From positions 1 to 64,000 of the forward strand of contig JACPKQ010000003.1 in assembly GCA_016186995.1 (NCBI GenBank): a stretch of DNA of 64,000 bases, in the 5' to 3' direction. The stretch is from Deltaproteobacteria bacterium (GTDB lineage: Bacteria; Bdellovibrionota; JACOXK01). The position numbers and the translations under genes are program-made. Position 1 is the stretch's first letter, and the number at the start of each line of letters is the position of its first letter. The notes beneath the pieces were generated by a model. The model was not told the origin of the DNA. It did no database searches and saw only the letters and a list, made by a program, of their open reading frames with translations. Below are positions 17,262 through 26,015 of the stretch, piece by piece.

Positions 17262-18740
17262 ATGTCTTTACGAGAACGTTGGGGAAGTCGATCTGCTTTT
17301 GTGATGGCAGCTATTGGAAGTGCTGTCGGATTAGGGAACGTATGGAGATATCCTTATGTTGTGTACAAAAGCGGGGGTGGGGCTTTTCTCATTCCTTTTC
17401 TTGTTGCCCTTTTAACGGCCGGAATCCCTCTTATGATTCTCGAATATTGGCTGGGTCAAAGAGCACAAGCAGGGGCTCCACAGTCACTTAAAAAAACACA
17501 CAAAAATTTTGAATGGGTGGGCTGGTGGGCTCTGATGGCTGCACTCATTCTTACTTTTTATTATGCGGTTGTAATGAGTTGGTGTTTTAATTATTTGTAT
17601 TATGCATGGAGTCTTCCTGAATGGTCCCCCAATGCTAAAGATTTCTTTTTTGCAAAAGTTTTACAAGTGTCTTCAGGGCCCTTTGATTTTGGCGAGTTTC
17701 CTTATGTGGCTTGGCCTGTTGTTATGGGTTTAGCCATTTCTTGGATTTCTGTTTATTTAATTATTTGTAAAGGGGTGGCACGAGTCGGAAAAGTTGTTTT
17801 GATTACTGTACCTCTGCCTGTGATACTTTTATTAATACTTGTCATCCGTGGTATGACATTGGATGGATCGGGGGAAGGGCTTAAGTTTTTTTTAGAACCT
17901 AATTTTGCTGCACTGAAGGATCCAACAATTTGGCTTTCTGCTTATGGGCAGGTTTTCTTTTCTTTAAGTCTTGGCTTTGGAACTTTAATTGCTTATGCAA
18001 GCTATACACCTAAAAATTCAGATATTACAAATAATGCTTTTATTGTTTCTTTAGCAGATTGCGGCATTAGTTACATGGCGGGTTTTGCTATTTTTAGTAC
18101 ACTTGGATATCTTGCTTTTTCTCAAGGCCTTCCTGTTCAAGATGTTGTTTCTAAAGGCCCTGGACTTGCTTTTATTGTTTACCCAACAGCTCTCAGTCTT
18201 ATGCCTTTGGGTGCTATTTTGGCTGTTCTTTTTTTCATTATGCTTTTGACCCTAGGAATTGATTCACTTTTTTCAATGGTTGAGGGTGTTATTGCAGGGG
18301 TACACGATAAATGGGGTTTTTCTAAAGGAAAGCTTGTGGGGCTTTATTGTATTTTTGCATTTATGATGGGGTTACTTTTCGCATCCAAGGCGGGGCTTTA
18401 TTGGTTAGATATTATTGATCATTTTGTGACTGAATACACACTTCTTCTTGTAGGACTCTTTCAGTGTGTTGCTGTTGGATGGTTTTCCAATATTAGCCAA
18501 GCAAGACAAGAAATTAACAAACAAAGTGATTTTTCGTTAGGAATCTGGTGGGAGCTTTGCATTAAATATATAGCTCCAGTGATATTGGTAGCTATTTTAG
18601 GATCGAGTCTTTATCAAGAACTTCAAAAACCTTATGAAGGTTATCCTTCTCAAGCTTTAGCCATTGGAGTGGCTATGACAGCATCGGCTTTTTTAGCCGG
18701 CTGGCTGTTTGCTTCACTCAAAGGAAGACATCATGAATGA
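17262..18740 (+). CDS. Sodium:neurotransmitter symporter (NSS) family amino acid transporter
   Basis: 492 residues from the ATG at 17262; the track start at 17250 is a TTG within the ribosome site (GGAGG at 17252-17256). The family N-terminal signature SRSAFVMAAIGSAVGLGNVWRYPY is visible, where TM1 unwinds at the Na+ and substrate site. About 11-12 membrane segments follow. It imports an amino acid with Na+. The overlapping 35-residue MetS-like subunit downstream points to the MetP type, known in Corynebacterium for methionine and alanine uptake, but the actual substrate is inferred. Confidence 0.9.
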   Translation: MSLRERWGSRSAFVMAAIGSAVGLGNVWRYPYVVYKSGGGAFLIPFLVALLTAGIPLMILEYWLGQRAQAGAPQSLKKTHKNFEWVGWWALMAALILTFYYAVVMSWCFNYLYYAWSLPEWSPNAKDFFFAKVLQVSSGPFDFGEFPYVAWPVVMGLAISWISVYLIICKGVARVGKVVLITVPLPVILLLILVIRGMTLDGSGEGLKFFLEPNFAALKDPTIWLSAYGQVFFSLSLGFGTLIAYASYTPKNSDITNNAFIVSLADCGISYMAGFAIFSTLGYLAFSQGLPVQDVVSKGPGLAFIVYPTALSLMPLGAILAVLFFIMLLTLGIDSLFSMVEGVIAGVHDKWGFSKGKLVGLYCIFAFMMGLLFASKAGLYWLDIIDHFVTEYTLLLVGLFQCVAVGWFSNISQARQEINKQSDFSLGIWWELCIKYIAPVILVAILGSSLYQELQKPYEGYPSQALAIGVAMTASAFLAGWLFASLKGRHHE

Positions 18741-18840
18741 TTTATCGTTACTAGCATGGGCAATTATGGGTGTTAACTGTCTTATTTTTTATGGTGGTCT
18801 TGCTTATTGTTTGACTGTTGCCATGAAAAAGAAGAAGTAG
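18733..18840 (+). CDS. metS: MetS-family NSS transporter small subunit
   Basis: 35 residues, too short for the ORF track. It overlaps the 3' end of the NSS transporter gene by 8 bp and ends 6 bp before ychF. The protein is a single membrane helix (LLAWAIMGVNCLIFYGGLAYCLTVAM) with a basic tail KKKK. Small subunits of this size and design are encoded directly after MetP-type NSS transporters and are needed for their activity. The overlap and lack of any other gene in the spacer support a real gene. Confidence 0.8.
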   Translation: MNDLSLLAWAIMGVNCLIFYGGLAYCLTVAMKKKK

Positions 18841-18846
18841 ATCACT

Positions 18847-19944
18847 ATGGGATTATCCTGTGGCATTGTAGGCTTACCCAACGTTGGTAAATCGACCATT
18901 TTTAATGCGCTGACTCAAAGTACAAATGCGCCCATGGCGAATTACCCTTTTTGTACCATTGACCCTAATGTAGGGATTGTTTCCATTCCCGATCCGAGGC
19001 TTCAAAAAATTGCTGCTATTTTTAAACCAGAAAAGGTGACCCCTAATATCCTTGAGGTTGTCGATATTGCTGGGCTCATTAAGGGTGCTAGCTCTGGGGA
19101 GGGTTTGGGAAATAAATTCTTAAGTCATATCAGGGAGGTACAAGCTATACTTCATGTTATACGTTGCTTTGAAGACCCTAACGTTATTCATGTGAGTGGC
19201 TCTGTGGATCCTTTGCGAGATATTGAGGTTATTAATACTGAATTAGCTTTGGCAGACCTTGAAACAGTTTCAAAGCGTTTGCAAAATGTAGAAAAAAAGG
19301 CAAAAAGCCAAGATAAAAAAATGATCAAAGAGCTTGAAGCCATAAAAAAAATTAAAGAAATTTTAGAAAAGGGCGAGCTTGTTCGAAAAGCACATCTTTC
19401 AGAAGATGAAAAAGTGATTGCTCAAGAACTTTGTCTTTTAACTTCAAAACCTGTTCTTTATGTAGCTAATGTTTCTGAAGAATTTCTTAATAAAGATTCT
19501 GAAGATTTTCTTATACTTAAAGAATATGCAGAAAAAGATCAGGCGGAGGTTTTGAAGATTAGCGGCAAAGTAGAGGCAGAACTTGCGAGTTTAACTCCAG
19601 AAGAACAAAATGAGTTTTTAAAAGATTTAGGAATTGAAGAGCCAGGATTGCACGTTCTTATTAGAAAGGCATTTAAACTTCTCAATTTAAGAACTTTTTT
19701 TACTGCTGGCCCTGAAGAGGTAAGGGCTTGGACAGTTCGAGGAGGTTTTAAAGCCCCTCAAGCAGCAGGTGTGATCCACTCTGATTTTGAAAGAGGGTTT
19801 ATTCGAGCTGAGGTTTATCATTACAATGATCTTCTTGCCCAAGGTTCTGAGGCTCAAGTCAAAAATAAAGGATTACTTCGTCTTGAAGGAAAAGAGTATG
19901 AAGTTCAGGATGGGGATATGATGTACTTTCGCTTTGCTACTTAA
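18847..19944 (+). CDS. ychF: OBG-type ATPase/GTPase YchF
   Basis: 365 residues, the normal YchF length. P-loop GLPNVGKSTIFNAL is at residues 8-21, followed by ANYPFCTIDPNVG, DIAGLIKGAS (G3), and NVSEE in place of the usual NKxD, as in this ATP-preferring branch. A coiled coil lies in the middle (QNVEKKAKSQDKK) and a TGS domain at the C-terminus (FFTAGPEEVRAWTV...YEVQDGDMMYFRF). It binds ribosomes and is linked to stress regulation. No functional link to the transporter 6 bp upstream is evident. Confidence 0.95.
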   Translation: MGLSCGIVGLPNVGKSTIFNALTQSTNAPMANYPFCTIDPNVGIVSIPDPRLQKIAAIFKPEKVTPNILEVVDIAGLIKGASSGEGLGNKFLSHIREVQAILHVIRCFEDPNVIHVSGSVDPLRDIEVINTELALADLETVSKRLQNVEKKAKSQDKKMIKELEAIKKIKEILEKGELVRKAHLSEDEKVIAQELCLLTSKPVLYVANVSEEFLNKDSEDFLILKEYAEKDQAEVLKISGKVEAELASLTPEEQNEFLKDLGIEEPGLHVLIRKAFKLLNLRTFFTAGPEEVRAWTVRGGFKAPQAAGVIHSDFERGFIRAEVYHYNDLLAQGSEAQVKNKGLLRLEGKEYEVQDGDMMYFRFAT

Positions 19945-20082
19945 TACACTGTAATTTTTATAATATTAAACGTTGTTCTTTTCAAAGTATTCTCAATTCT
20001 CAAGTAATAAGTTCTTTAAATAAATATAAAATTATTTTTTGAATGTGATGGTATGTATTTTGCTTAAGTAAGAAACGATTTT

Positions 20083-21393
20083 ATGAAGCGGTTTATCTTT
20101 CTTATTTTTGCAATTACTCTTTCACTTCAGTTAACAGCTTGCCATGATTATGTGAATACAGATTATCTTGATTCAGATTTTAATACTTATCTCTCAAATT
20201 TGAAAAGCGAGTGGATTCAGGGAAAATATTTTGATTCAAAAGAGAGGTATGTGAGTGGAGCCTTGTTAAAACTTCATATTCAAAAAATAAAAAAAACTAT
20301 TAATCATTTTCCAAATCTTGAAGGAAGAATAACTGCCAATCCACAGGAAACGGTTTTATGGATTCAAAAAAATAATCAGAAAATAATAGAATGGCATCAT
20401 GAAATTGCAGAAAGTGCCAAAGATGTTCGAAGTCTTATTTATGATATTTCTGAAAATGCTTATGAAAATAAGGGAAGTGAAAAAGGTGCTCGAGATTCAG
20501 TGCTTGTTTACTTTGGATTACACTATTATCGAGAGCTTCAGCAGAGTTTGGTTGAAATAGCTCTTCCAGTACTGCTTGTGTTAGGATCTGAAACTTTTCA
20601 GGGAGTTGAAAAAATTGAGCAATTTAAAAAGCTACTCTTGAACCGTTACTTTGAACAAGTGGGGCTTTCTTTTGTGATTCATGAAGATTTATTTAAAGTG
20701 GCACAAGAATTGAAGCTTTATCTTGAGAATTCTTTGATTCCTACTGATTTAAATGAAATTCTCTCAAATACATATAAAAAATTTGTTTATTCTAAAAAAG
20801 AGGATTCAGAAAGTTTATCTCAAACATTTTCACAGCTTTCAGAGAAAGACTTGATAGAAGTGAATCATACTATTCAAAAGTTCAAACAAGAATTTAGTAA
20901 GATAAGTCTTCTTTATCAGCCACAATCTGATCAAGCAGCTCTCCTAGAATTTTTTGGGATATTAGGTGGTATAGGCGTTCTTTCTTTATCTCAGTTGAAT
21001 CGGCGTACTTTTTTAGACTCGTTAGTTGTTTTAGGAAATTTGACTTGGGGGCTCGTCAACACTCTTGCAGGGGCTGGTATTATTTTAGCAACTGCTATAG
21101 CATCACCTTTTACAGATCGGATTGATTTTCCTACATTTCAATTAGCAAAAAATGGAAAACAAATTTATGTTGATGTGAGTGGAATGTATCTATTATCAGG
21201 AAAAATGAGTTTAGGGCTGTGGGAGTTAAGTAATGGGTATGGATGGTCTGCTGTGTCCGAGCATGAAGGCGGTCACGCTACACAATCAGCTGTTTTAGGC
21301 CCTTTATACATTCCCGTAGTTTTGGTTTCTTATGCCAGCGTTCAATCTCAGGGTGGTTTTGTTGAGGATTGGGCCGATATCTGGGCTTATTGA
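20083..21393 (+). CDS. Lipoprotein with a C-terminal HEGGH zinc-protease-like motif
   Basis: 436 residues. A lipoprotein signal peptide ends in LTAC (Cys20). Residues ~30-290 are mostly helical and charged. A hydrophobic double segment (LLEFFGILGGIGVLSLS and VLGNLTWGLVNTLAGAGIILATAIASPF, around 295-345) follows. Near the C-terminus is SEHEGGHATQSAVLGPLYIP, with HEGGH at about residues 394-398, matching HExxH. Proteins with HExGH...QS..LGPLY are known as uncharacterised membrane proteins. A metallopeptidase role is possible but a downstream third zinc ligand is not clear (E/D candidates in EDWADIW). No operon partners. Confidence 0.65.
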   Translation: MKRFIFLIFAITLSLQLTACHDYVNTDYLDSDFNTYLSNLKSEWIQGKYFDSKERYVSGALLKLHIQKIKKTINHFPNLEGRITANPQETVLWIQKNNQKIIEWHHEIAESAKDVRSLIYDISENAYENKGSEKGARDSVLVYFGLHYYRELQQSLVEIALPVLLVLGSETFQGVEKIEQFKKLLLNRYFEQVGLSFVIHEDLFKVAQELKLYLENSLIPTDLNEILSNTYKKFVYSKKEDSESLSQTFSQLSEKDLIEVNHTIQKFKQEFSKISLLYQPQSDQAALLEFFGILGGIGVLSLSQLNRRTFLDSLVVLGNLTWGLVNTLAGAGIILATAIASPFTDRIDFPTFQLAKNGKQIYVDVSGMYLLSGKMSLGLWELSNGYGWSAVSEHEGGHATQSAVLGPLYIPVVLVSYASVQSQGGFVEDWADIWAY

Positions 21394-21469
21394 ACACAAT
21401 CTATTTTAATACCGTATTGACATACGTCATTCTATATTTTTTACGGTTTGGGCTCAAGTTAATGTCTGA

Positions 21470-22642
21470 TTAATGGCGTTTATGTCGTCTCGATCTTCTT
21501 CGTTGGAAGCCTTGTCTAAAAGAATCAGATCTTTGTGGTTGTGGGAGAGTTGGGCCTTTAATTTTGTAGAGATCAGATATTTTTTTCCAAATATCATAAT
21601 CTTCTGGAACAAGAAGGCTTAAGGCTTCTCCGTGAGCTCCTGCACGAGCTGTTCTTCCAATACGATGAACATAATCTTCAGGAACTGCGGGAAGGTCATA
21701 ATTGATGACATGTCTAATGTGATCAATATCGAGTCCACGAGCTGCAAGATCTGTTGCTACAAGAATGCGATTTTTATTGTTTCGAAACTGTTCCATGGCT
21801 AGGTTGCGCTGTCCTTGGCTTAAACCCCCATGAATTCTTCCAACGGTATGTTTTTTGTCTTTCAAGAGTCGTGACAAACGATCGGTTCGGCGTTTAGTTC
21901 TTGTAAAAATGAGAATAGAGCCCTCTCTGGTACTGAGTTCATTGAGAAGGGTTTTATTTTTATCACTCTCGGTTGTTTGAATAGCAGATTGTCTGACTTC
22001 CATGACAGGTTTGTGAGCTTCCCCAACAGATACATGTACTGGATTTTTTAAATATTTTTGTGCTAAAGCTTCAATATGTTGTGGGAATGTGGCGGAGAAC
22101 AGAAGTGTTTGTCTTAGTTGTGGAAGATATTTAAAAATTTCTCTTAATTGAGGTTCAAACCCCATATCAAGCATTCTATCAGCTTCGTCTAACACCACTA
22201 TTTTAGTTGTAGTGACTTTTAGATTTTTTTTGTTGAGGTGGTCTATAATTCTACCAGGTGTTCCAACAATGATAGAGGGTTTTCTAGAAAGAGATTGGAT
22301 TTGTTTATACATTGAAGCTCCACCTACGATAAGGCTCAAAGAAAGCCTGGGGAATGGAGCTGTCATTTGTTTTAAAACATCTGCAATTTGGAAGGCTAGT
22401 TCACGTGTGGGGGCTAAAACAAGAGCTGACCCACCTGGTTCATTTCGGAGAAGATGAGAAATGAGTGGAACACAAAAAGCTACCGTTTTCCCCGTTCCTG
22501 TCTGAGCACACCCCAAGAGATCTCGTCCTTCAAGCAGTATAGGAATAGCTTTTGCTTGAATGGGTGTGGGGATAGAAAAACCCATCGACCCCAATACGTT
22601 ATGAAGTTTTACAGGTAGATCTATTTCTTTAAAGTTATTCAT
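21470..22642 (-). CDS. rhlE: DEAD-box RNA helicase, RhlE-like
   Basis: 390 residues. All core motifs are readable: Q motif GFSIPTPIQAKAIP, motif I AQTGTGKT, Ia PTRELA, GG, Ib TPGRI, II VLDEADRMLD (DEAD), III SAT, IV ILIFTRTKRRTDRL, V ATDLAARGLDI and VI YVHRIGRTARAG. The C-terminal tail is short and basic (FRQGFQRRRSRRHKRH), as in RhlE-type enzymes. It remodels RNA, often in ribosome assembly or cold adaptation. Stands alone, convergent with the lipoprotein gene. Confidence 0.9.
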   Translation of the reverse strand: MNNFKEIDLPVKLHNVLGSMGFSIPTPIQAKAIPILLEGRDLLGCAQTGTGKTVAFCVPLISHLLRNEPGGSALVLAPTRELAFQIADVLKQMTAPFPRLSLSLIVGGASMYKQIQSLSRKPSIIVGTPGRIIDHLNKKNLKVTTTKIVVLDEADRMLDMGFEPQLREIFKYLPQLRQTLLFSATFPQHIEALAQKYLKNPVHVSVGEAHKPVMEVRQSAIQTTESDKNKTLLNELSTREGSILIFTRTKRRTDRLSRLLKDKKHTVGRIHGGLSQGQRNLAMEQFRNNKNRILVATDLAARGLDIDHIRHVINYDLPAVPEDYVHRIGRTARAGAHGEALSLLVPEDYDIWKKISDLYKIKGPTLPQPQRSDSFRQGFQRRRSRRHKRH

Positions 22643-22702
22643 AATACTTCACTATTTTCATTAGAGAAGGAGGAGGAAATTACTTGTATAACACAGTTAT
22701 AC

Positions 22703-23335
22703 TTAAAACAATACTTGTTTCATCATAAGGTGTTCAGAGATAAGCCCTGCTACACGCTCAAAATCCTCGCGGCTATTAACGACATCGATGTTTTCAGTAT
22801 CGATCACAAGAAGAGGGCCTTTTTTATAGTGTTCTGCCCAGTTTTCATAGTGTTCATTAAGTTGTTCTAAATACTCTTTTGGAATGTTTAATTCATAGCT
22901 ACGCCCACGCGTTTGAATTCTTTTTTGAAGAACAGGGACCGAAGCTCTTAAATAAACAAGAAGATCAGGTGGTTTAAGATAGCTCGTCATAATGGAGAAA
23001 AGTTCTTTGTAGTTTTGATAATCTCTTTCTTCAAATTGACCTTTCAAATAAAGATTTTTTGCAAAAATTTCAACATCTTCATAAATGCTTCTATCTTGAA
23101 TGACGGTTGTGTTTTGGCTGATCATTTCTTTATGATGTTTAAAACGTTTTGAAAGAAAAAATACCTGAAGATGAAAAGCCCATCTTCTCATTTCTCCGTA
23201 AAAATCAGAAAGATATGGGTTTGTATCTACAACTTCAAAGTAAGGTTTCCAACCAAATTTTTCTGAAAGAAGGGTTGTAATAGTTGATTTTCCAATACCA
23301 ATGTTACCAGCAATAGAGACCATTCTGTTTTTCAT
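22703..23335 (-). CDS. Deoxynucleoside kinase (dCK/dAK-like)
   Basis: 210 residues. P-loop SIAGNIGIGKSTI is at residues 7-19, the catalytic/nucleoside-binding motif QDRSIYEDVEIFAKNLY is near 82-98, and the lid arginine region KRIQTRGRSYE near 135. It phosphorylates deoxynucleosides for salvage. Its start overlaps the end of another kinase of the same family by 4 bp (ATGA). Such tandem pairs in Firmicutes (Bacillus yaaG/yaaF, Lactobacillus dGK/dAK) act on different bases, in Lactobacillus as a heterodimer. The DRSIY form resembles the dCK/dAK partner. Confidence 0.85.
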   Translation of the reverse strand: MKNRMVSIAGNIGIGKSTITTLLSEKFGWKPYFEVVDTNPYLSDFYGEMRRWAFHLQVFFLSKRFKHHKEMISQNTTVIQDRSIYEDVEIFAKNLYLKGQFEERDYQNYKELFSIMTSYLKPPDLLVYLRASVPVLQKRIQTRGRSYELNIPKEYLEQLNEHYENWAEHYKKGPLLVIDTENIDVVNSREDFERVAGLISEHLMMKQVLF

Positions 23336-23973
23336 GCTTGCACCTCTTTGGGATAAGTATTTTTTGGAGACCAGCCTAACTTTTCTTCTATTTTATTTTT
23401 AATGGCTAAATAATCATTTCTATGGGCCACAAAATCACGTTTTGAGATATCAATGACAAGTAGATTGCTTCCTTTGTATGTTTCAAAAAAAGCATCATAT
23501 TGACGGCACAGTGTTGCAATGTATTTGTGATCCATATTTCTCTCAAAAGGGCGGTCTCTGTGTGCAATTCTTTTCATGAGATTTTCAGGCGTGTTTCTTA
23601 AGTAAACGACAAGATCAGGACTTAGGATTTTAGAATGAATACCATAAAAAACGAGAGAAAAAGTCCTAAAATCGTCAGCATTTAAGGTGATTTGAGCAAA
23701 AATTTTATTTTTATCGAAGAGATAATCACTAATAACCATGTCTTTAGAATCTTTTCTGTAATGCTCAAGTTCTCTTTGTTGGCGAAATCTGGAAAGAAGA
23801 AAATAAATCTCAGTATCAAAGGCGTATTTGCTTTTATTTTTATAAAAATCGCTTAAGAAGGGATTGTCTTCAACAATTTCGTAGTAGTCGCGAGCATTGT
23901 AATTTTGGGCGAGACTGCGAGTCAGTGTTGTTTTCCCTACTCCAATCACACCTTCGACAACGATATACCTCAC
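23332..23973 (-). CDS. Deoxynucleoside kinase (dGK-like)
   Basis: 213 residues from a GTG at 23973, chosen because GGAGG sits 5 bases before it; the track start at 24039 adds 22 residues that do not look like the family. P-loop VVEGVIGVGKTTL is near the N-terminus; SDYLFDKNKIFAQITL occupies the position of DRSIY in the neighbouring kinase; HRDRPFERNMD is the lid. The SDYxFxKNxIFA pattern resembles deoxyguanosine kinases. Translated just before, and coupled to, the second kinase. Confidence 0.83.
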   Translation of the reverse strand: MRYIVVEGVIGVGKTTLTRSLAQNYNARDYYEIVEDNPFLSDFYKNKSKYAFDTEIYFLLSRFRQQRELEHYRKDSKDMVISDYLFDKNKIFAQITLNADDFRTFSLVFYGIHSKILSPDLVVYLRNTPENLMKRIAHRDRPFERNMDHKYIATLCRQYDAFFETYKGSNLLVIDISKRDFVAHRNDYLAIKNKIEEKLGWSPKNTYPKEVQA

Positions 23974-24153
23974 AGTGGCCTCCATAGATCCCATCGGCTC
24001 GGTCCCGGGATTCGTCAATTTGAATCTGGCGTTACCCAAATTTACTTCATCTTAAGAAGTATTCTTTTATTGGCAAGGAAAAATATTAGAAATGAATTTT
24101 CTTTGGGCAAAAAATGAAAAAAAGTTGAATTTTAGAGATCTCTCATATTTTCA

Positions 24154-25581
24154 TTAACCTTTGATACAGCCGAGAGGTTTTATTTTGGCAACTTTAAGTG
24201 TAATACCCTCTTCATCCATGGAGTTCACTACGTCTGAAACGTCCTTATAAGCAAAAGGCATTTCTTCTGCCATTGTGCGTCTTCCTTGTGACATAACAAA
24301 AACACCTTGTTCTTCCATTTCTTTGTGAAGATCATGTTTCTGAAATTTTTTTCTTGATTGAGTTCGTGAAAGTTCGCGTCCTGCTCCATGACACGAGCTT
24401 CCAAAGGTTTCTTGCATTGCTTTGTGAGTGCCAACAAGAATAAAAGAATATCGCCCCATATCTCCAGGTACTAAAACAGGCTGACCAATCTCTTGGTAAG
24501 GTTTTGGGGTTTTAGGATGGTGAGGAGCAAAAGCACGTGTAGCTCCTTTTCTGTGAACGCAGAGTTTTTTAAGCTTTCCATCAATTTCATATTCTTCAAA
24601 CTTTGCAATGTTGTGGCATACATCAAAAATAAGATGCATTTCATCGTAGGGAATAGAAAAAATCTTTTCTATGACTTCACGGGTTCGGTGCATCATGAGT
24701 TGCCTATTAGCCCAAGCATAATTAGCTGAAGCACTCATAGCACCCAAGTAGGCTTGTGCCTCAGGTGAAGAAAGTGGTGCACAGGCTAATTGTTTGTCAG
24801 GGATGTTGATTTTGTATTTGTGAAGGGCCTTTTGCATGACACGAAGATAATCGGTACAGGTTTGGTGACCAAACCCTCGAGACCCGCTGTGGATCATCAC
24901 AGTGACTTGCCCTAGGAAAAGCCCCAAAACCTCTGCTTCTTTTTCACGATAAATTTCGGTAATGTTACCCACTTCTAAAAAGTGGTTACCAGAGCCTAAG
25001 GTTCCTAATTGCGATTTTCCTCGTTCGTAAGCCCTCTCACTTATGTGAGAGGGGTCTGCCATTGGAAGACAACCATTTTCTTCGATGAACTCTATGTCTT
25101 CCTTTTTTCCAAACCCTTGCTTAATAGTCCAACGTGCGCCTTCTTCTGCAATACGAGACAGTTCTTTGTGTGTCAGTTTATAGGATTGCTCTCTTCCTAC
25201 TCCACAAGGAATATTTTGAAAAAGAAGTGTGACCAGCTCTTTTATTTTTGACTGTACATCTTTTTTGTGAAGTGGAGTTGTCATCAATCGCACACCACAG
25301 TTGATATCAAAACCGATACCACCGGGTGAAATAACTCCTTCATGAAGGTCCATCGCTGCAACACCACCAATAGGGAAGCCATATCCCCAATGAATATCTG
25401 GCATAGCTAAAGAATATTTTTGAATACCTGGAAGATGTGCCACATTGATAACTTGTTCTATGCACTTGTCATTTTTGATATGCTGCATCAGTTTTTCACT
25501 GGCATAGATGCGACCAGGAACTCTCATATCCCCATGCTTTGGAATTTCCCAAACACATTTAGAAATTTTTTTGATTTTCAT
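24154..25581 (-). CDS. rtcB: RNA-splicing ligase RtcB
   Basis: 475 residues. Family motifs visible: AMPDIHWGYGFPIGGVAA, SPGGIGFDINCGVRL (metal-binding Cys), LGTLGSGNHFLEV, MIHSGSRGFGHQ, CHNIAKFE, and SSCHGAGRELSRTQSRKKF with the guanylated His. It joins 2',3'-cyclic phosphate and 5'-OH RNA ends using GTP and Mn2+, for RNA repair or tRNA splicing. Its start overlaps the archease gene by 4 bp. No RtcA cyclase or RtcR regulator is next to it. Confidence 0.95.
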   Translation of the reverse strand: MKIKKISKCVWEIPKHGDMRVPGRIYASEKLMQHIKNDKCIEQVINVAHLPGIQKYSLAMPDIHWGYGFPIGGVAAMDLHEGVISPGGIGFDINCGVRLMTTPLHKKDVQSKIKELVTLLFQNIPCGVGREQSYKLTHKELSRIAEEGARWTIKQGFGKKEDIEFIEENGCLPMADPSHISERAYERGKSQLGTLGSGNHFLEVGNITEIYREKEAEVLGLFLGQVTVMIHSGSRGFGHQTCTDYLRVMQKALHKYKINIPDKQLACAPLSSPEAQAYLGAMSASANYAWANRQLMMHRTREVIEKIFSIPYDEMHLIFDVCHNIAKFEEYEIDGKLKKLCVHRKGATRAFAPHHPKTPKPYQEIGQPVLVPGDMGRYSFILVGTHKAMQETFGSSCHGAGRELSRTQSRKKFQKHDLHKEMEEQGVFVMSQGRRTMAEEMPFAYKDVSDVVNSMDEEGITLKVAKIKPLGCIKG

Positions 25582-25991
25582 ATGTCAAAGATAATGTTTG
25601 TCTGAAAGTTATTTTTAATTTTTTTTATTTCAAGTTCATGATAGGTCACTGCTTTAATGTCATTATGAATGGTATGAAGTTTTGGATTGTAGGCTACAAA
25701 CCCAACTTGGCATCTTAGGTGAGTAGGAGAGAGTTGTAAAACTCTAAAGTTTAAAGGAATTTTTCTGTCACTTTCAAAAATGTAAACAAGCTCTGAAAGC
25801 CATGAAACAAGAAGATCTTCATAATCTTCTCCTTCAACTTGAATAATGAGATCTTCAGTTGAGCTCCATTTTTGATGGTTTATTATAAGATAAAGATAAG
25901 CTTTGGCTGCTTCTTCAAAAAGCTTGGGGCGAGATGTGGCTTTAATCTGAACAGCCAAGTCTGCTGTATGTTCCATAATTTTAAAAACCAT
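25578..25991 (-). CDS. Archease (RtcB activator)
   Basis: 137 residues, the normal archease size. The start MEHTADLAVQ carries the conserved HTAD, with ...YEDLLVSWLSELVYIFE in the centre and the acidic C-terminus NIIFDI. Archease helps RtcB guanylation and multiple turnover. It overlaps rtcB by 4 bp, so both are made from one mRNA. The opposite-strand radical SAM gene starts only 24 bp away, leaving almost no room for two separate promoters. Confidence 0.92.
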   Translation of the reverse strand: MVFKIMEHTADLAVQIKATSRPKLFEEAAKAYLYLIINHQKWSSTEDLIIQVEGEDYEDLLVSWLSELVYIFESDRKIPLNFRVLQLSPTHLRCQVGFVAYNPKLHTIHNDIKAVTYHELEIKKIKNNFQTNIIFDI

Positions 25992-26015
25992 AGTCTCATG
26001 ATAGCATAAAATAAG

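Noticed and set aside
24040-24153. Possible regulatory RNA before the kinase pair
   Set aside because: No inverted repeat or conserved motif was found; nothing supported in this gap.
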